Source: Lytechinus pictus
Lineage: Eukaryota > Echinodermata > Echinoidea > Temnopleuroida > Toxopneustidae
Direction of reading: 5' to 3'
Assembly: GCF_037042905.1 (NCBI RefSeq)
Contig: NC_087258.1
Coordinates: 8,596,501 to 8,660,500 of the forward strand
Length of the DNA: 64,000 nt
The notes under the pieces are model-generated. The model saw nothing but the letters and a program-made list of their open reading frames with translations, searched no databases and was not told the DNA's origin. A program made the translations under genes and the position numbers. Below are positions 1 to 9,762 of the stretch, piece after piece (position 1 is the stretch's first letter; the number at the start of each line of letters is the position of its first letter).

Positions 1-165
1 CCCGTCGTCACATTTGAACAGATGCCGTTGATAAATTTTGACAGATTTGCACATTTCCCGGCGTGGCGTTTGCACAAATTCCGTTGTTTGCACAAATCCC
101 GGCGAAATTTTGCACATATACCGTTGTTTGCACATATCCCGGCGTTTGCACATATCACGGCTCCA
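1..165. repeat. Degenerate minisatellite, unit near TTTGCACAWATCCCGGCG
   Basis: From about position 46 to 163 the motif TTTGCACA followed by A/T-A-T, C/T, then CCGGCG or CCGTTG recurs about six times at 16-25 base spacing. The overlapping short ORFs in all three plus frames are products of this repeat and do not look like genes. Bases 1-45 show nothing else. Confidence 0.75.
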
Positions 166-330
166 CAGACCTTTCTATTATTTTATTTTTTTTTTTTTGC
201 TTGTCAAATTTTTTTCTGGTACGAAATCCTTCATTTGTGATTGAAGACCTTTGTTTTTTTTTTTTTTGCTTGTCAAATTTTTTGGCGGACGGTTTTGCCC
301 CCCCTGTGAAAAATCCCAGGTACGCCACTG
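166..330. mobile_element. Right end of a hAT-like non-autonomous element
   Basis: The segment contains two T-tracts, each followed by GCTTGTCAAATTTTTT, then a C-run and the terminal sequence TACGCCACTG ending at 330. That terminus matches the ends of better preserved elements at 13218-13480 and 34880-35726, which have 8-bp target duplications typical of hAT transposons. The left end is not recognisable. The element abuts LINE sequence at 331, so it was probably inserted into the LINE. Confidence 0.6.
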
Positions 331-985
331 AGAGTAAGATAGACCGAGAGAGGTGAATCTTATGCAGGAAATTTAAGACAAGTAGGTTGAGGTCGTTTCT
401 GGAGGAATCTGTTAATTCGACGTCAGGTAGAAACAGGACGGAAACGGTATATTGTAGAGGTTCTTGATCATTGAAATGCTCAGAAAAATACTGCAGTTCC
501 TCGTCTTCTTTTATTAAGTTTAGAAGTGTTTTCCTGTGTGTGCCAAACGCTGGGCATTCTCCAACAAAATGTATAACACTTTCCAATTCGGAGTGGCAGA
601 ACTTGCAGGACTTTGTGGTACTTTGATTCAGAGAGAATAACCTTCTATTCGTTGGGTATGTACTGCAGGATAATTGAGCTCTGATGGATATAGCTTTCCT
701 CAGGAGAGGGCTGGAGACTTGTTTTGGGTAATAATTCTTTTTATCACGTTGGGTCATGCCCGACCATAGACTTAGAGAAGATTTTTTAGCAATTGCATTT
801 TCAAGGGCAGCATAGTGTTGTTTATAAATTTTTCCCAGTGCTAGCTTCTTCCACACTTTATATGGAATGTGATCTCTGAGGATGTTAGTGAGACTTGGGA
901 GCTGATAACTATTGAGAATTTTCGTCCAGCGTCTTACCAAAGGTGTATTGTTGGCTGTACCAAAAGGGTGTACCATTCACCAGAA
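331..985 (-). mobile_element. LINE (non-LTR retrotransposon) 3' fragment, C-terminal zinc-knuckle region
   Basis: The minus strand is open from 976 down through 331 and encodes the region just after a LINE reverse transcriptase. Visible features are a helical segment (IPYKVWKKLALGKIYKQHY), the stretch RAQLSCSTYPTNRR, and a zinc knuckle CKFCHSELESVIHFVGEC (C-x2-C-x8-H-x4-C). C-terminal knuckles of this kind follow the RT domain in many invertebrate LINEs. The catalytic RT and endonuclease parts are absent; the fragment begins at an AGAAGAAG run near 985, which looks like a truncation boundary. The reading frame continues past 331 only into the unrelated hAT-like end, so the last 60 or so residues of the open frame (SVAYLGFF onward) are not LINE protein. 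The fragment is probably dead. Confidence 0.75.
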
Positions 986-1008
986 GAAGAAGAAGAAGAC
1001 TGTATGAG

Positions 1009-1029
1009 CCATAGAGTATATCTCTATGG
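1009..1029. repeat. Perfect 8-bp inverted repeat upstream of TARDBP
   Basis: CCATAGAG and CTCTATGG flank a TATAT loop. It lies about 30 bases upstream of the NRF1-type site. Its function is unknown. Confidence 0.5.
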
Positions 1030-1056
1030 TATGAGCTCAGCTCAGTTCTGGAATAG

Positions 1057-1068
1057 TGCGCATGCGCC
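1057..1068. promoter_or_regulatory. NRF1-type palindrome in the probable TARDBP promoter
   Basis: TGCGCATGCGCC contains the palindrome GCGCATGCGC and matches the NRF1 consensus (YGCGCAYGCGCR). It stands out in an AT-rich surrounding about 340 bases upstream of the start codon. NRF1 sites are typical of TATA-less promoters of widely expressed genes, which suits TDP-43. Its use here is inferred. Confidence 0.55.
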
Positions 1069-1401
1069 ATTACAAATGAATACGGTGTACATTTAAATAA
1101 AGACATTCACGACAAAACCCACAAAAAATAAATAGAAAAAATATAATATTTTTGTATAATATATATCTTTAATCTTACAATTTATATTTTTAAATAATAA
1201 AACCATTTTTAAAACGAAATATTATTGCTGAGAATGAACGAGTACAACATGTCAGCGTTCTGTGTGTGAGAAATGCCCCTCGTGATATCATTGGATTGAA
1301 GACAAATTATTGTGTTAAGCTGTGCTTTTTAGTTGTTAAAATTGTATACGAAGGTGCTCTGTTTATTATTGAACGAAGTGACATTACATTGAATAAGTAA
1401 A
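1069..1401 (+). promoter_or_regulatory. Probable TARDBP core promoter and 5' untranslated leader
   Basis: This AT-rich stretch separates the NRF1-type site from the start codon. An in-frame TGA at 1390-1392 precedes the ATG, so the open frame cannot extend upstream within this exon. The ATG context is AAAATGG, with A at -3 and G at +4. No clear upstream splice site was identified, so a separate non-coding first exon, as in vertebrate TARDBP, cannot be excluded. Confidence 0.45.
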
Positions 1402-1657
1402 ATGGCAGATTATATCCAAGTAACAGAAGATGAAAATGACCCTGATGCCACGATAGAACTCCCAGCGGAACTACCGAGCCCCGAAGGCGCGTCCATCTTG
1501 CTGTCGACGATCGTCGCCCAGTTCCCGGGGGCGACTGGATTAAAGTACCGCAATCCAGAATCAGGAACAATGCGAGGTCTCCGAGTAGTCGAAGGCCGGG
1601 TTATGGCGCCAGATGGAGTTTGGCAAAATCATCTCTATGTTGTCACATTCCCGAAAG
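1402..1657 (+). CDS. TARDBP: TARDBP coding exon 1: N-terminal domain
   Basis: This exon encodes residues 1-85 plus one base of codon 86. It begins [15 protein letters not shown] and includes [16 protein letters not shown] and MRGLRVVEG, which align with the ubiquitin-like N-terminal oligomerisation domain of human TDP-43 (AQFPGACGLRYRNP, MRGVRLVEG). The donor is AAAG|GTGAAT. The stretch is GC-rich compared with its surroundings. Reading past 1657 soon hits a stop, supporting the splice site. Confidence 0.96.
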
Positions 1658-4600
1658 GTGAATTGCAATGCCAAGCCCAATGTCATGATTAGTGCTGTGC
1701 TTGTTACTGTTAGATTTTCTCTTTATTTTTTACTCTTTATAGGGCCTACTTGTATTACAAGTTGTATTACAAGTATTACAAGTTGTATTACAAGTTGTAT
1801 TACAAGTTGTATTACAAGTTGTATTACAAGTTGTATTACAAGTTGTAATTGTAAAATTTGAAGTTGTATTTTTAGTACTTGTAAACTTCTTGTTGAGGTG
1901 GGATTGTCCTTTAATTATGTTTTTTTCACAAAACTTTTCAGTTGATAATGTTCGTGTTCCTTATAACTAGTATAAGTGTGCCAAAAATGTCTTAAAAATT
2001 TGAAATAGGCCCCTATATGATTTTCTTGGAAAAAACCTAGGCCAGTCATTTTGAGAATGAACGAAGAAATGGTGCCCCATGTCTGTCTGCACACCCATTC
2101 AATTACAGTTTACATACAATTACAACTTACATTAAATAACAATGAAGAAAGGGCTGCACTTTGAGGCAGTCACATGAAATGCCCAAAATTCATTATTTTC
2201 CACCATTTTGACTTTTGAGTAAGATTTTCTAATGAATATCTTTCTACTCATGATATTGCTTGAGTAAAGTTATCTTCTTTTATTAGACTCATGCAGATAC
2301 ATGATTTGTAAAGACAAAGGGCACTGCACAAGTTGGGGGACCTTACAATTTTTTTAAAGTATGGTAAGGTTCTGGGACTTTGCGTTGAGGAGTAAAGACA
2401 AGAAGCAGAAGTAGACTTATATTTTCATACAGACATGTCATAAATTATTTTTGAGTTTCTTTTCTTTTTTTTCTATCAAACTTTCAAACTGCTTTCTGAA
2501 CTGAAAATCAGATGTGTGAGTGGTCACAAATAAAAAGATCTGAAAAAAGATGAAGCGTTGAAAAAGTCTGAAATAGAAAGCGCTCCCATCCTTTTTGTAC
2601 AGAGAAAGCCAATGCCCTAGTTGAAATTAAAGAGAAATTCCAGTATTTGCAGTAAACACTGATATCATGAGAAAGTCTGTAAAACAAGGCTTAATTGTCA
2701 GTATATCATCGAGGATCTAGATCTGGTACAGTTACATAAACTGAACTTTGTGAAATCTTGAAATCTACGCTGAAAAATGTTCACACTGAAGATCACCAAC
2801 ACAGATAGGCACACGTGGGACAGTGTATTATTATTGCTAAAATAAAGACCCGACGGAAGTGACCGAATCCGCGCTTATTTTGCTTATTTCTCAGCAATTA
2901 CACAATTTCTTCCAGAATCCTTTGGCACATATTTTTTATTCATACAAACAGACACTTGGGTGGTCATTATATTAGATTCTGTAAAAAGTCATTTTTAGAT
3001 CGTTACCAAAACTGGAATTTATCTTTAAGCTTAAAATAAAAGTAAATCTGAAATTAGCTAAAAATCTGAACTCCAGTCTCCCACACCCCTGTGAAAATAT
3101 TTGTGGAATAAAAAAGAAATTCATGTTTAACCTTACATACATGTAAGTTAAAATTTTAGGAAATTTAGGTGCAAAACAAATATTGAATATCCCCCTCCCC
3201 TTCAAAGTTTTATTTTATTTTTATTGAGGGGGGGAATATTCAATTATTTATCTCCTCTAGCCTATGTTACTAGTCAGACTAACTCTTGTTAGAGCACGAG
3301 CAAGAATTCTACTCAAGATCAAATTTGTGATTATGTTATGATCATTGTTACAAAATCAGCTGTAAAATACATGTGTAAGAGAGCATTTTCATGTTTGCTT
3401 AATTTCACACAAAAAGTTATACATGTATATGCACATCCTGTTAGATACATGTATGCAAATGAGTGGACTGATCATGTCACCCACTCACTATTTCTTTCGT
3501 ATTTCATTACATAAAATATGGATTTTCTCATTGTCATGAGACAAAAACAAATTTACTCCTCCCTGAACATGTGTAATTACCATTGTGTTAACATTCTTGT
3601 TCATTATTAAGAATTGAAATAATGCAAAATCGAAACAATAAAAAACAAAAGAAATGGTGAGTGAGAGACATCAACTCTCATTTGCATATCACAGAGATAT
3701 GTATAGAACTGTTTTGTGGAAAATAAGTGAAACTTTAAAATGTAAATTTTCTTATTTTACATCCGATTTTGATTAAATTTTCAGTGTTATGTAGGCCTAT
3801 ATATTGATTCAAATAAGCATTTTCCTGGAGTGGGCTTAACGATAAATTCCAGTTCTGGTAACGATCTCAAAATGACTTTTTACAGAATCTAATATAATGA
3901 CCACCCAAGTGTCTGTTTGTATGAATAAAAAATATGTGCCAAAGGATTCTGGAAGAAATTTTGTAATTGCTGAGAAATAAGCAAAATAAGCGCGGATTCG
4001 GTCACTTCCGTCGGGTCTTTATTCCAGCAATAATAATACACTGTCCCACGTGTGCCTATCTGTGTTGGCAGTTTTCAGTGTGATCCTATTTCAGCTTAGA
4101 TTTTATGATTTCACAAAGTTCTCACGAAATTAGTGGTTTACTGCAACTACTATCATGTAGCTTTAACCTTTAAGTTAGATTGTTAGGTGCGCAGACATGG
4201 GGCCCCTTCATGCTTTGTCTTTGATGAACTGTAGATTGAGAAAAGTAGTAAGGACAAGTCTAATGATTACAGCTACAATTTTGAAAGATAGTACCGTACA
4301 TTTTTGTTTTAACATGTTTAAAAATGTATGCACCTAATTGGATTTTGTTCAAACTTTCATCAATCTGCTTCTCAGATTTCTTGGGGAAAAAAAGACACTT
4401 TGATTGGGTTCTATTCCCCTTAACATATTTCTATGGCATTCATTGCAATATTAATCTTACGGATTTCCCATCCTACAGAAAACAAGAGGAAGGGAGATGA
4501 CACGCGAGAACTTCCTGTGGGAAAAACGAGAAAAACAGACGACAGGAGAACGTCAGATCTGATCGTACTAGGTCTAGACTTCAGCACAACGGTAGAAGGC

Positions 4601-6678
4601 ATGAAGGATTACTTTTCGCAATATGGAGAATTGGTTATGACACAGGTAAACTAATTAACAAAGGGTCTCTTTGATTTGCTATTAGTTTTAACAAGGGGCT
4701 CTATTGCTGTGAGTTGACTTTTTACCCCCGTTATGATATACATGAAGCAAGAACTCTGTGAATTTCTTTTTATTTATATTTCCAATTTCCTTAAAATTAT
4801 CATGAATGGTCATTGTCTTGGTTTACCATGTTAACATATTAGAGTGCTTTTTTGTGTGTGTATCTATCACCACAATTACAAATGTTAAATATTTGGCCAT
4901 ATATTGTCACATTTAACAGCCTTCTTATTTGCAGCCATCACCTCGTAACCTACATGAACCTGAACATTGCTCATTTAGGTTTTGGCATAGTTTGGGACTG
5001 GGTTTGAAGTGGCTTGACATGTTTTCTCAAGCACAAGATGACTTTTGACAGACAGTTTCTAGATGAACAATCACAGCTTTCCAAGGGTAAGGTCATTTTC
5101 ATTAAATAACAATGATCTACCTGCTTTGTCCACAGCTGAAAAAAGACCCCAAAGGCAAATCCAAGGGATTCGGCTTTATCAGGTATCGAGATGTGGAATC
5201 ACAGAATGCCGTAAACAACAAGAGGCATAAGATTGATGACAGGTGGTGTGAAGTCAAATACCCAGATTCACAGGTAAAGATTTTCCCTAACCCCCTCCCC
5301 ACCATTTACTTCTTCTTGTGGGTCGTTTGAGGGTGTTTCACAAAGATTTACAAAAAAAATAAAGGGTCTTTCTAGGGCAAAGCATTTAAATGCCGTCAAA
5401 CGACAGTTAAACGCATAAACATTTTTCAATTTTAACAACATGTTATGCTGCAGTCGGAGGTCACATGGTCAAAGGTCATTTTCAGGTCAACGTTAAAGTT
5501 TACATGCAGGTCAACATTAAAGTTTACATGCAAGACTCTTATGACACCTGACTCCGCAACCGTAAGGCACTTTTCAATCAAACTTGGATGGTAGATCGAC
5601 TTGGGGGACCTGCATGTTATGCTGCAGTCGGAGGTCACATGATAAAGTCAAAAGTTTTCATAAGTGGGCGAGACACAAAATCGCTTTTGCCTTGTTATTT
5701 TGTTATAAACTGTTGAGAAACTGAATAGTATTCCGTTCTCTCTTGACTTTGAAAGATCGTTTTCAGTTGATGTCACACTTGATCTACCTACATGAAAGTC
5801 TACATGTAGGCACACATTATGTACAATATGTTTATTGCTAGTTCTTTCATTTTTAAGGTTTGAATGGATGTACATGTAGTGTAGTCTTGGAGTTGATGCC
5901 ATTCATACGCATACAAATTATGTGATCATGTGGTGTTTGATAAGAGCTTATTACTGGCCCATTTTTGCCACAGATGAGTCTGTTAAGTAAAAGAAAAAAT
6001 GTTATATTATAGTACAGTAGCTGTGTTTACATGTTTCATTTCACAAATCTATTCTCTCCATCCTGTTTCCATAGCAACCAGAGAAGAGGAAACTCTTTGT
6101 TGGCCGATTATCACCCGATATAAAGGAAGATGATCTCTACCAGTACTTTGCCAAGATCGGAACTGTCACAGATGTATTCATCCCCAAGGAATTCAGGGGA
6201 TTTGCATTTGTTACGTTAGAGAGCGCTCAAATTGCACAGGGTCTCATTGGACAGGACCACATTATCAATGTAAGTCATGGGGACTTTTTCACAAAATACA
6301 GGTAACTGCATCTATGTTGAATCTATTTGGACCACTGAAATCTGTTCAACTTAGGAGAAAATCAACTTAGAATGCGTGAATAAAACATTTTTTGCATGAT
6401 CAGGTCTAATAATTGCCTTGACTGATGAATATTCAGCTTGTGAAAGGTCAGCTTATGCAAGTTCGCCTCTTTTTGTTGGACATGAGTTGCACCTCAATTT
6501 CTTGGTGCATGCAGTAAACAACATATCACTGCATTTGTCACATGATGAGTGTGCAATTTGACTTTTATTACTTTATTGGTTAAATTGTCAGAGATACATG
6601 TATGTCTCGCTTTTTTTTTAGGGGGGGGGAGTCTCCAGTCTTTGCTTTTCAAGATATATGTTGATTATGTAAAATAAG

Positions 6679-6715
<37 letters not shown>

Positions 6716-8229
6716 GGGAAACAGCGTGTTGATCAACTATGCAGACCCCAAGAACAAACAAGGCCAGAATCCCCACCAACAAGGGGGAAGGCCTCCCTTT
6801 GGGAACAGAGATGGTGGAGGTATGTAGCAAAACTTTGTGTGATGGGTTGGTGGTAGAGCATTGCCTCATGAACAGGGGTTGTTTGACTTTTGGCAAATTT
6901 AGACCAATCCTAGAATAAGATTCTTACTACATTGTACATGGAAAATAATTTGTAATATTCAACCATAACCCCCCATTAAGTCGTATTATCTTGTATGAAT
7001 GATTGTCTGACTGCATTTGTATGTTTGCTGTATGGCCCTTTCCTTTGAATTACTGTAGGCCCTGATGAGTTTTATTCAGGTCATAGATAAATTGTCTTTA
7101 TTTTCTTGGTTTCACAATTCTTGTTGCATATAAAATGTGCTTAGAAACAATGAAATATGCCATGGCATTCTTAATCATTGGTGAAAATCAAACTAACATA
7201 CTTTGAAATCATCTCCACCTGCATCAGTACTGTGCCCTTTGTTGATTTGACAGTATTGAAGATATCTGACAAATGCATGTTTGTTTTATTTAAAAGGTTT
7301 CACTATTGAAAGAACCTCAAAGGACATACTAAGAAACCTGTATAACTGCTGTACTTTTCGTTGAAAATAAAGCATGCAGTGAATCCTTATGAATACTTGC
7401 ACGTTTTATTGAAAAGGTTTTACTCCTGTTGAAGGCAAATCAAATGGCATGATACTGAGAAACCTTTGTTGAGAACTGTTTTTTTGTTGTTGATGAGACA
7501 GTATTGAGGATATCTTAATGAATACATGTGTGTTTTATTTAAAATGATTTATTCATGAAGGAGAATCAAATAACATGATACTGAGAAAGCCTGTAGTAGA
7601 ATTGTTTTGTGTTGATAATACAGTATTGAAGATATCTATCTACATGTGTGTTTTATTTGCCAGGTTTCTCACATGGAGGACGAGGAGGGTACCAGAATGA
7701 CTACTTCAGGAACAAGCAAGGCGGTGGTGGTGGTAATGATGGTAGTGGTAGCGGGAGTTACGGGGGTGGGGGTTACAACAACATGAATTCCTCAGGTCAG
7801 GGTCAGATGATCCCCAACAACCCCCAGGGCGGGGGAGGTGGCATGGGGAATCCCGCCGCAGCGGCCATGGGAATGTTGAACCCACAAGGTAACATGAACC
7901 AAAACCAGCTCAACCAGGCCGTGCTGGCGGCGGCCCTGAACCAGGCCGGGTTAGGGATGGTCGGGAGTCTCCTGATGGGGGGTGGGGCGGGAATGAACGC
8001 CCTGCAGGCGCAGGCAACCATGGCCCAGACGGCGCAGGCGCAGGGGAACCAGGCGACCACACCCCAGACGCAGAATAACCCCGCTATAACCGCTGAATCG
8101 ACAGCGTACCAGGCCCAACAGCAGGCTGCTGCGATGGGATGGGGTGCAGGGAACCCAGCCCAAGGGGCTGGAGATGGGACTGGAGGCCAGTTTTATGGGG
8201 CAGGCAATAAACAGGCTTCAGGTTGGTAG
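1402..8229 (+). CDS. TARDBP: TAR DNA-binding protein 43 (TDP-43), complete six-exon coding region
   Basis: TDP-43 is a nuclear RNA-binding protein that binds UG-rich RNA, controls splicing and represses cryptic exons. The coding join is 1402-1657, 4479-4645, 5136-5273, 6075-6269, 6717-6819 and 7664-8229, giving 474 residues (human: 414). All introns are GT-AG and the frame is continuous. Domains in order: N-terminal oligomerisation domain (1-82), bipartite basic NLS (KRK at 88-90, KTRK at 101-104), RRM1 (RNP2 LIVLGL 113-118; RNP1 KGFGFIRY 151-158), RRM2 (RNP2 LFVGRL 194-199; RNP1 RGFAFVTL 228-235), and a long Gly/Asn/Gln/Ala-rich tail ending in SGW. The RNA-contacting phenylalanine pairs are present in both RRMs (153/155 and 230/232). 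The tail is about 60 residues longer than in human but keeps the hydrophobic helix (367-392). The gene sits alone; the upstream neighbour is a transposon fragment. Confidence 0.97.
1748..1850. repeat. 12-bp minisatellite in TARDBP intron 1
   Basis: TTGTATTACAAG repeats about eight times, with one shorter unit. The unit is nearly palindromic (CTTGTATTACAAG), so the transcript could form small hairpins. It starts about 90 bases after the exon 1 donor. Confidence 0.9.
2630..4170. mobile_element. Element with long terminal inverted repeats in TARDBP intron 1
   Basis: Bases 2796-3023 reappear in reverse complement at 3841-4069 with about five mismatches over 228 bases. Both arms contain AAGACCCGACGGAAGTGACC and the segment CACTTGGGTGGTCATTATAT. 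Weaker inverted similarity runs outward to about 2630 and 4170 (for example GAACTTTGTGAAATC on both sides), possibly further. The centre (about 3336-3838) is a diverged TTAA-type MITE. There is no transposase frame, so it is a foldback or long-TIR non-autonomous element. Its outer ends and target duplication are not resolved. Confidence 0.8.
3336..3838. mobile_element. Diverged TTAA-type MITE inside the inverted-repeat element
   Basis: Internal sequence matches the MITE family seen at 36209-36800 and 44988-45583: TATGCACATCCTG, ACAAAAGAAATGGTGAGTGA, CTCATTTGCATATC, and TTATTTTACATCCGATTTTG. The right terminus (GAGTGGGCTTAA) is kept; the left terminal repeat is degraded. Confidence 0.7.
4479..4645 (+). 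CDS. TARDBP: TARDBP coding exon 2: NLS and first half of RRM1
   Basis: The acceptor is CCTACAG|AA and the donor ACACAG|GTAAAC. Joining to exon 1 restores codon 86 (GAA). The exon encodes residues 86-141: a basic bipartite NLS (NKRKGDD...GKTRKTDD) and the RRM1 start with RNP2 LIVLGL, then [13 protein letters not shown], which matches human EYFSTFGEVLMVQ. It ends in phase 0. Confidence 0.96.
5136..5273 (+). CDS. TARDBP: TARDBP coding exon 3: second half of RRM1
   Basis: The acceptor is GTCCACAG|CTG and the donor CACAG|GTAAAG; the length is 138 bases (46 codons, phase 0 at both ends). It encodes [20 protein letters not shown] and then [16 protein letters not shown], which aligns with human KKDLKTGHSKGFGFVRF and HMIDGRWCDCKLPNS. 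The RNP1 octapeptide KGFGFIRY, with Phe153 and Phe155, is intact. Confidence 0.96.
5439..5641. repeat. 174-bp-spaced direct repeat in TARDBP intron 3
   Basis: A 28-29 base sequence beginning CATGTTATGCTGCAGTCGG occurs at 5439-5467 and 5613-5641. Between them AGGTCAACRTTAAAGTTTACATGCA is also duplicated in tandem. It looks like a local duplication, and no coding content is seen. Confidence 0.8.
6075..6269 (+). CDS. TARDBP: TARDBP coding exon 4: RRM2
   Basis: The acceptor is TTTCCATAG|CAA and the donor TCAAT|GTAAGT; the length is 195 bases (65 codons, phase 0). It encodes most of RRM2: [34 protein letters not shown] and [15 protein letters not shown]. Human RRM2 has KVFVGRCTEDMTEDEL, DVFIPKPFRAFAFVTF and QIAQSLCGEDLIIK. 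RNP2 and RNP1 are intact, including Phe230 and Phe232. Confidence 0.97.
6679..6712. repeat. (TA)n-(T)n tract forming the exon 5 polypyrimidine tract
   Basis: About eleven TA units run straight into about twelve T residues and the acceptor TAACAG. The T-run serves as the pyrimidine tract of exon 5, so length changes here could alter exon 5 recognition. Confidence 0.85.
6717..6819 (+). CDS. TARDBP: TARDBP coding exon 5: end of RRM2 and linker
   Basis: The acceptor is TTTTAACAG|GGA and the donor GGAG|GTATGT. It encodes residues 253-286 plus one base: [20 protein letters not shown], then [14 protein letters not shown]. This matches the last RRM2 strand in human (GISVHISNAEPK) and the start of the Gly-rich tail. 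It ends in phase 1. Confidence 0.95.
7250..7663. repeat. About 122-bp tandem repeat in intron 5 running into the exon 6 acceptor
   Basis: Three degenerate units start near 7250, 7370 and 7500. A fourth partial unit (from 7620) is the actual 3' splice region of exon 6. Shared motifs are CAGTATTGARGATATCT, then GTTTTATTTAAAAGGTTT. In the fourth unit the same spot reads GTTTTATTTGCCAG|GTTTCTC, the real acceptor. Confidence 0.75.
7664..8229 (+). CDS. TARDBP: TARDBP coding exon 6: low-complexity C-terminal domain
   Basis: The acceptor is TTTGCCAG|GTTTC and the stop is TAG at 8227-8229. The exon encodes residues 287-474, a Gly/Asn/Gln/Ala/Met-rich prion-like tail. The segment [19 protein letters not shown] (from residue 367), followed by VGSLLMG, corresponds to the conserved amphipathic helix that drives TDP-43 phase separation in vertebrates (AMMAAAQAALQSSWGMMGM). 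The end reads KQASGW; human ends SSGWGM. Base composition is markedly GC-rich relative to the introns. The GTG preceding the acceptor is not a start. Confidence 0.96.
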
Positions 8230-9090
8230 ATGCACTACTTCATTCATTAATTGCTTTTAATCTGAAAATGATGCCCTGATTATTTATTTTCAAGCTATAT
8301 TTAGGCATTTTGTATTAACCTATGAAAAAAAAGGAAAAAGCGATTTACAGGCCCATATGATCAATTCTAATTTGATAGCCTTCCTTCATGGTACTTTGTT
8401 TAACAAACAAATGCAAAATTTCTATGACAGATTTGCTTTCTGCCAAATCACAAGATTGTTCGTGAAATAACATATTTGTTACTAACGTCTGATTGGCTGT
8501 CAGTCAATCTCCACTTACTGAGATACGTATTCTAGAAGAATAAAGATGAAAATCTGCAGTTGTTTCCCCTGTTTATAATCTGTTTCATTCTATTTTTCAA
8601 AATAAAGAGAAATAAAGAGGCCGGAGAAGATGGTCACATATCATTCTAACTTTAACCAGGCGTTTGTTAGTGAAGCAATGTCAATAACTTTATTATAAAT
8701 TGAACACCAGCATTACACACACAGCCTTTCAAGACATGAAGTAATAAATGTTAAGAGTTCTGCGCTCAGGTAAGTACTATGGTTACAGTTCCTTAAAATA
8801 TCCCTTTCAGGACAAAAGTTACAAAATTCTTATGGTTTTGCAGTATTACTTGAATAAGAGCCATACAAAGAATTGAGACAAGATATATCAAATTTGAAAG
8901 ATGTAATATGTTTTAAATAATGTGGCAGTAAAAAAAAAGCAAATTTTATGTAGTATATGATGATATAGAGCTACTCTTGTTCTCAAAGGGATATGTAAAT
9001 TAATAATAGAAATAAACCTGCTTTCATTGTGTAAAATATTAATTGTTCAGTATTGCAAGTACACAGGTATATTTTTCTAATAAAATTTTA
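8230..9090 (+). other. Proximal TARDBP 3' UTR with polyadenylation signals
   Basis: AATAAA hexamers occur on the plus strand at 8539, 8601, 8611, 9011 and 9079. Any of them could end the transcript; which are used cannot be told from sequence. No coding feature is seen. Confidence 0.55.
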
Positions 9091-9362
9091 TTTGAAATGA
9101 AAAGGAACAACGTAGCCAGAATGTTGACTAATTTTAGACTCCAAAGACTGATGCTGATGGATCCGATGTGTTTTGAGTGCAGAACTATTTGATTTGGGTT
9201 TTAGATTTCACTGAAATAGTGTGTGTACTTGCTTTGATATATCTATTTGTATTCATATCATTTTTTTTGCGGAATGATTCTGGTGATTTAAGATGCCCCC
9301 AAACGTTATCTTGTATGAATAATGAGGTGAGGCCACATGATTGAGATAACATGTTAAGTTAG

Positions 9363-9489
9363 ACCTGGGTCCCGTAACACAAAGGTTAGCAATTGATTGT
9401 ACGCTTGATTGTTTATTGTAGTCAATGGAATCAATTGTAGAAAAATGTTCTACAATCATTGCTTAGTTTTGTGTGACGGGGCCCCAGGT
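9363..9489. mobile_element. Short palindromic MITE (ACCTGGG... ends)
   Basis: The left end ACCTGGGTCCCGTAACACAA and the right end TTGTGTGACGGGGCCCCAGGT are inverted copies, and the whole element is nearly a hairpin around CAATTGATT. A related copy lies at 21741-21867. Confidence 0.8.
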
Positions 9490-9561
9490 GACAATGCACA
9501 ATATCTTGTAAAAACTTCAGGCTTGTATACATTTATGTATCACTTTGATTGAACCGATCTG

Positions 9562-9762
9562 TTATGTAGTGACATCGTTGCGGTTTTGCCGTGTGAACCT
9601 TTGGTTGCATATGCTTAGAATGAAATGCTTGAATTACCTGTACATTTATGGTAACTTGTACTGGTGTGGTACCTATACATGTGTGGTGCCTGTACCTTTA
9701 AGGTATGTCAAACACACCTTGTGCAGGTGCAGTTTTGCTGTGTGAACCATTTTGCTTAGAAT
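9562..9762. repeat. About 37-bp direct repeat, two copies 165 bases apart
   Basis: GCGGTTTTGCCGTGTGAACC...TTGCATATGCTTAGAATGA (about 9579) recurs as GCAGTTTTGCTGTGTGAACC...TTTTGCTTAGAATGA (about 9727). Between them GGTAC and GTGTGG motifs repeat. No coding content is seen. Confidence 0.65.

Noticed and set aside
155..330. C-terminal extension of the minus-strand LINE frame (SVAYLGFF...KKFDKQKKK)
   Set aside because: It is translated from the hAT-like end with T-tracts; the LINE sequence stops at 331.
1748..1850. CRISPR-like array
   Set aside because: Units are contiguous without unique spacers and the genome is eukaryotic.
7648..7663. Start of a separate ORF at 7648 encoding the glycine-rich tail
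   Set aside because: The GTG start lies in intron 5; the acceptor at 7663 and frame continuity with exon 5 show that the tail belongs to TARDBP.
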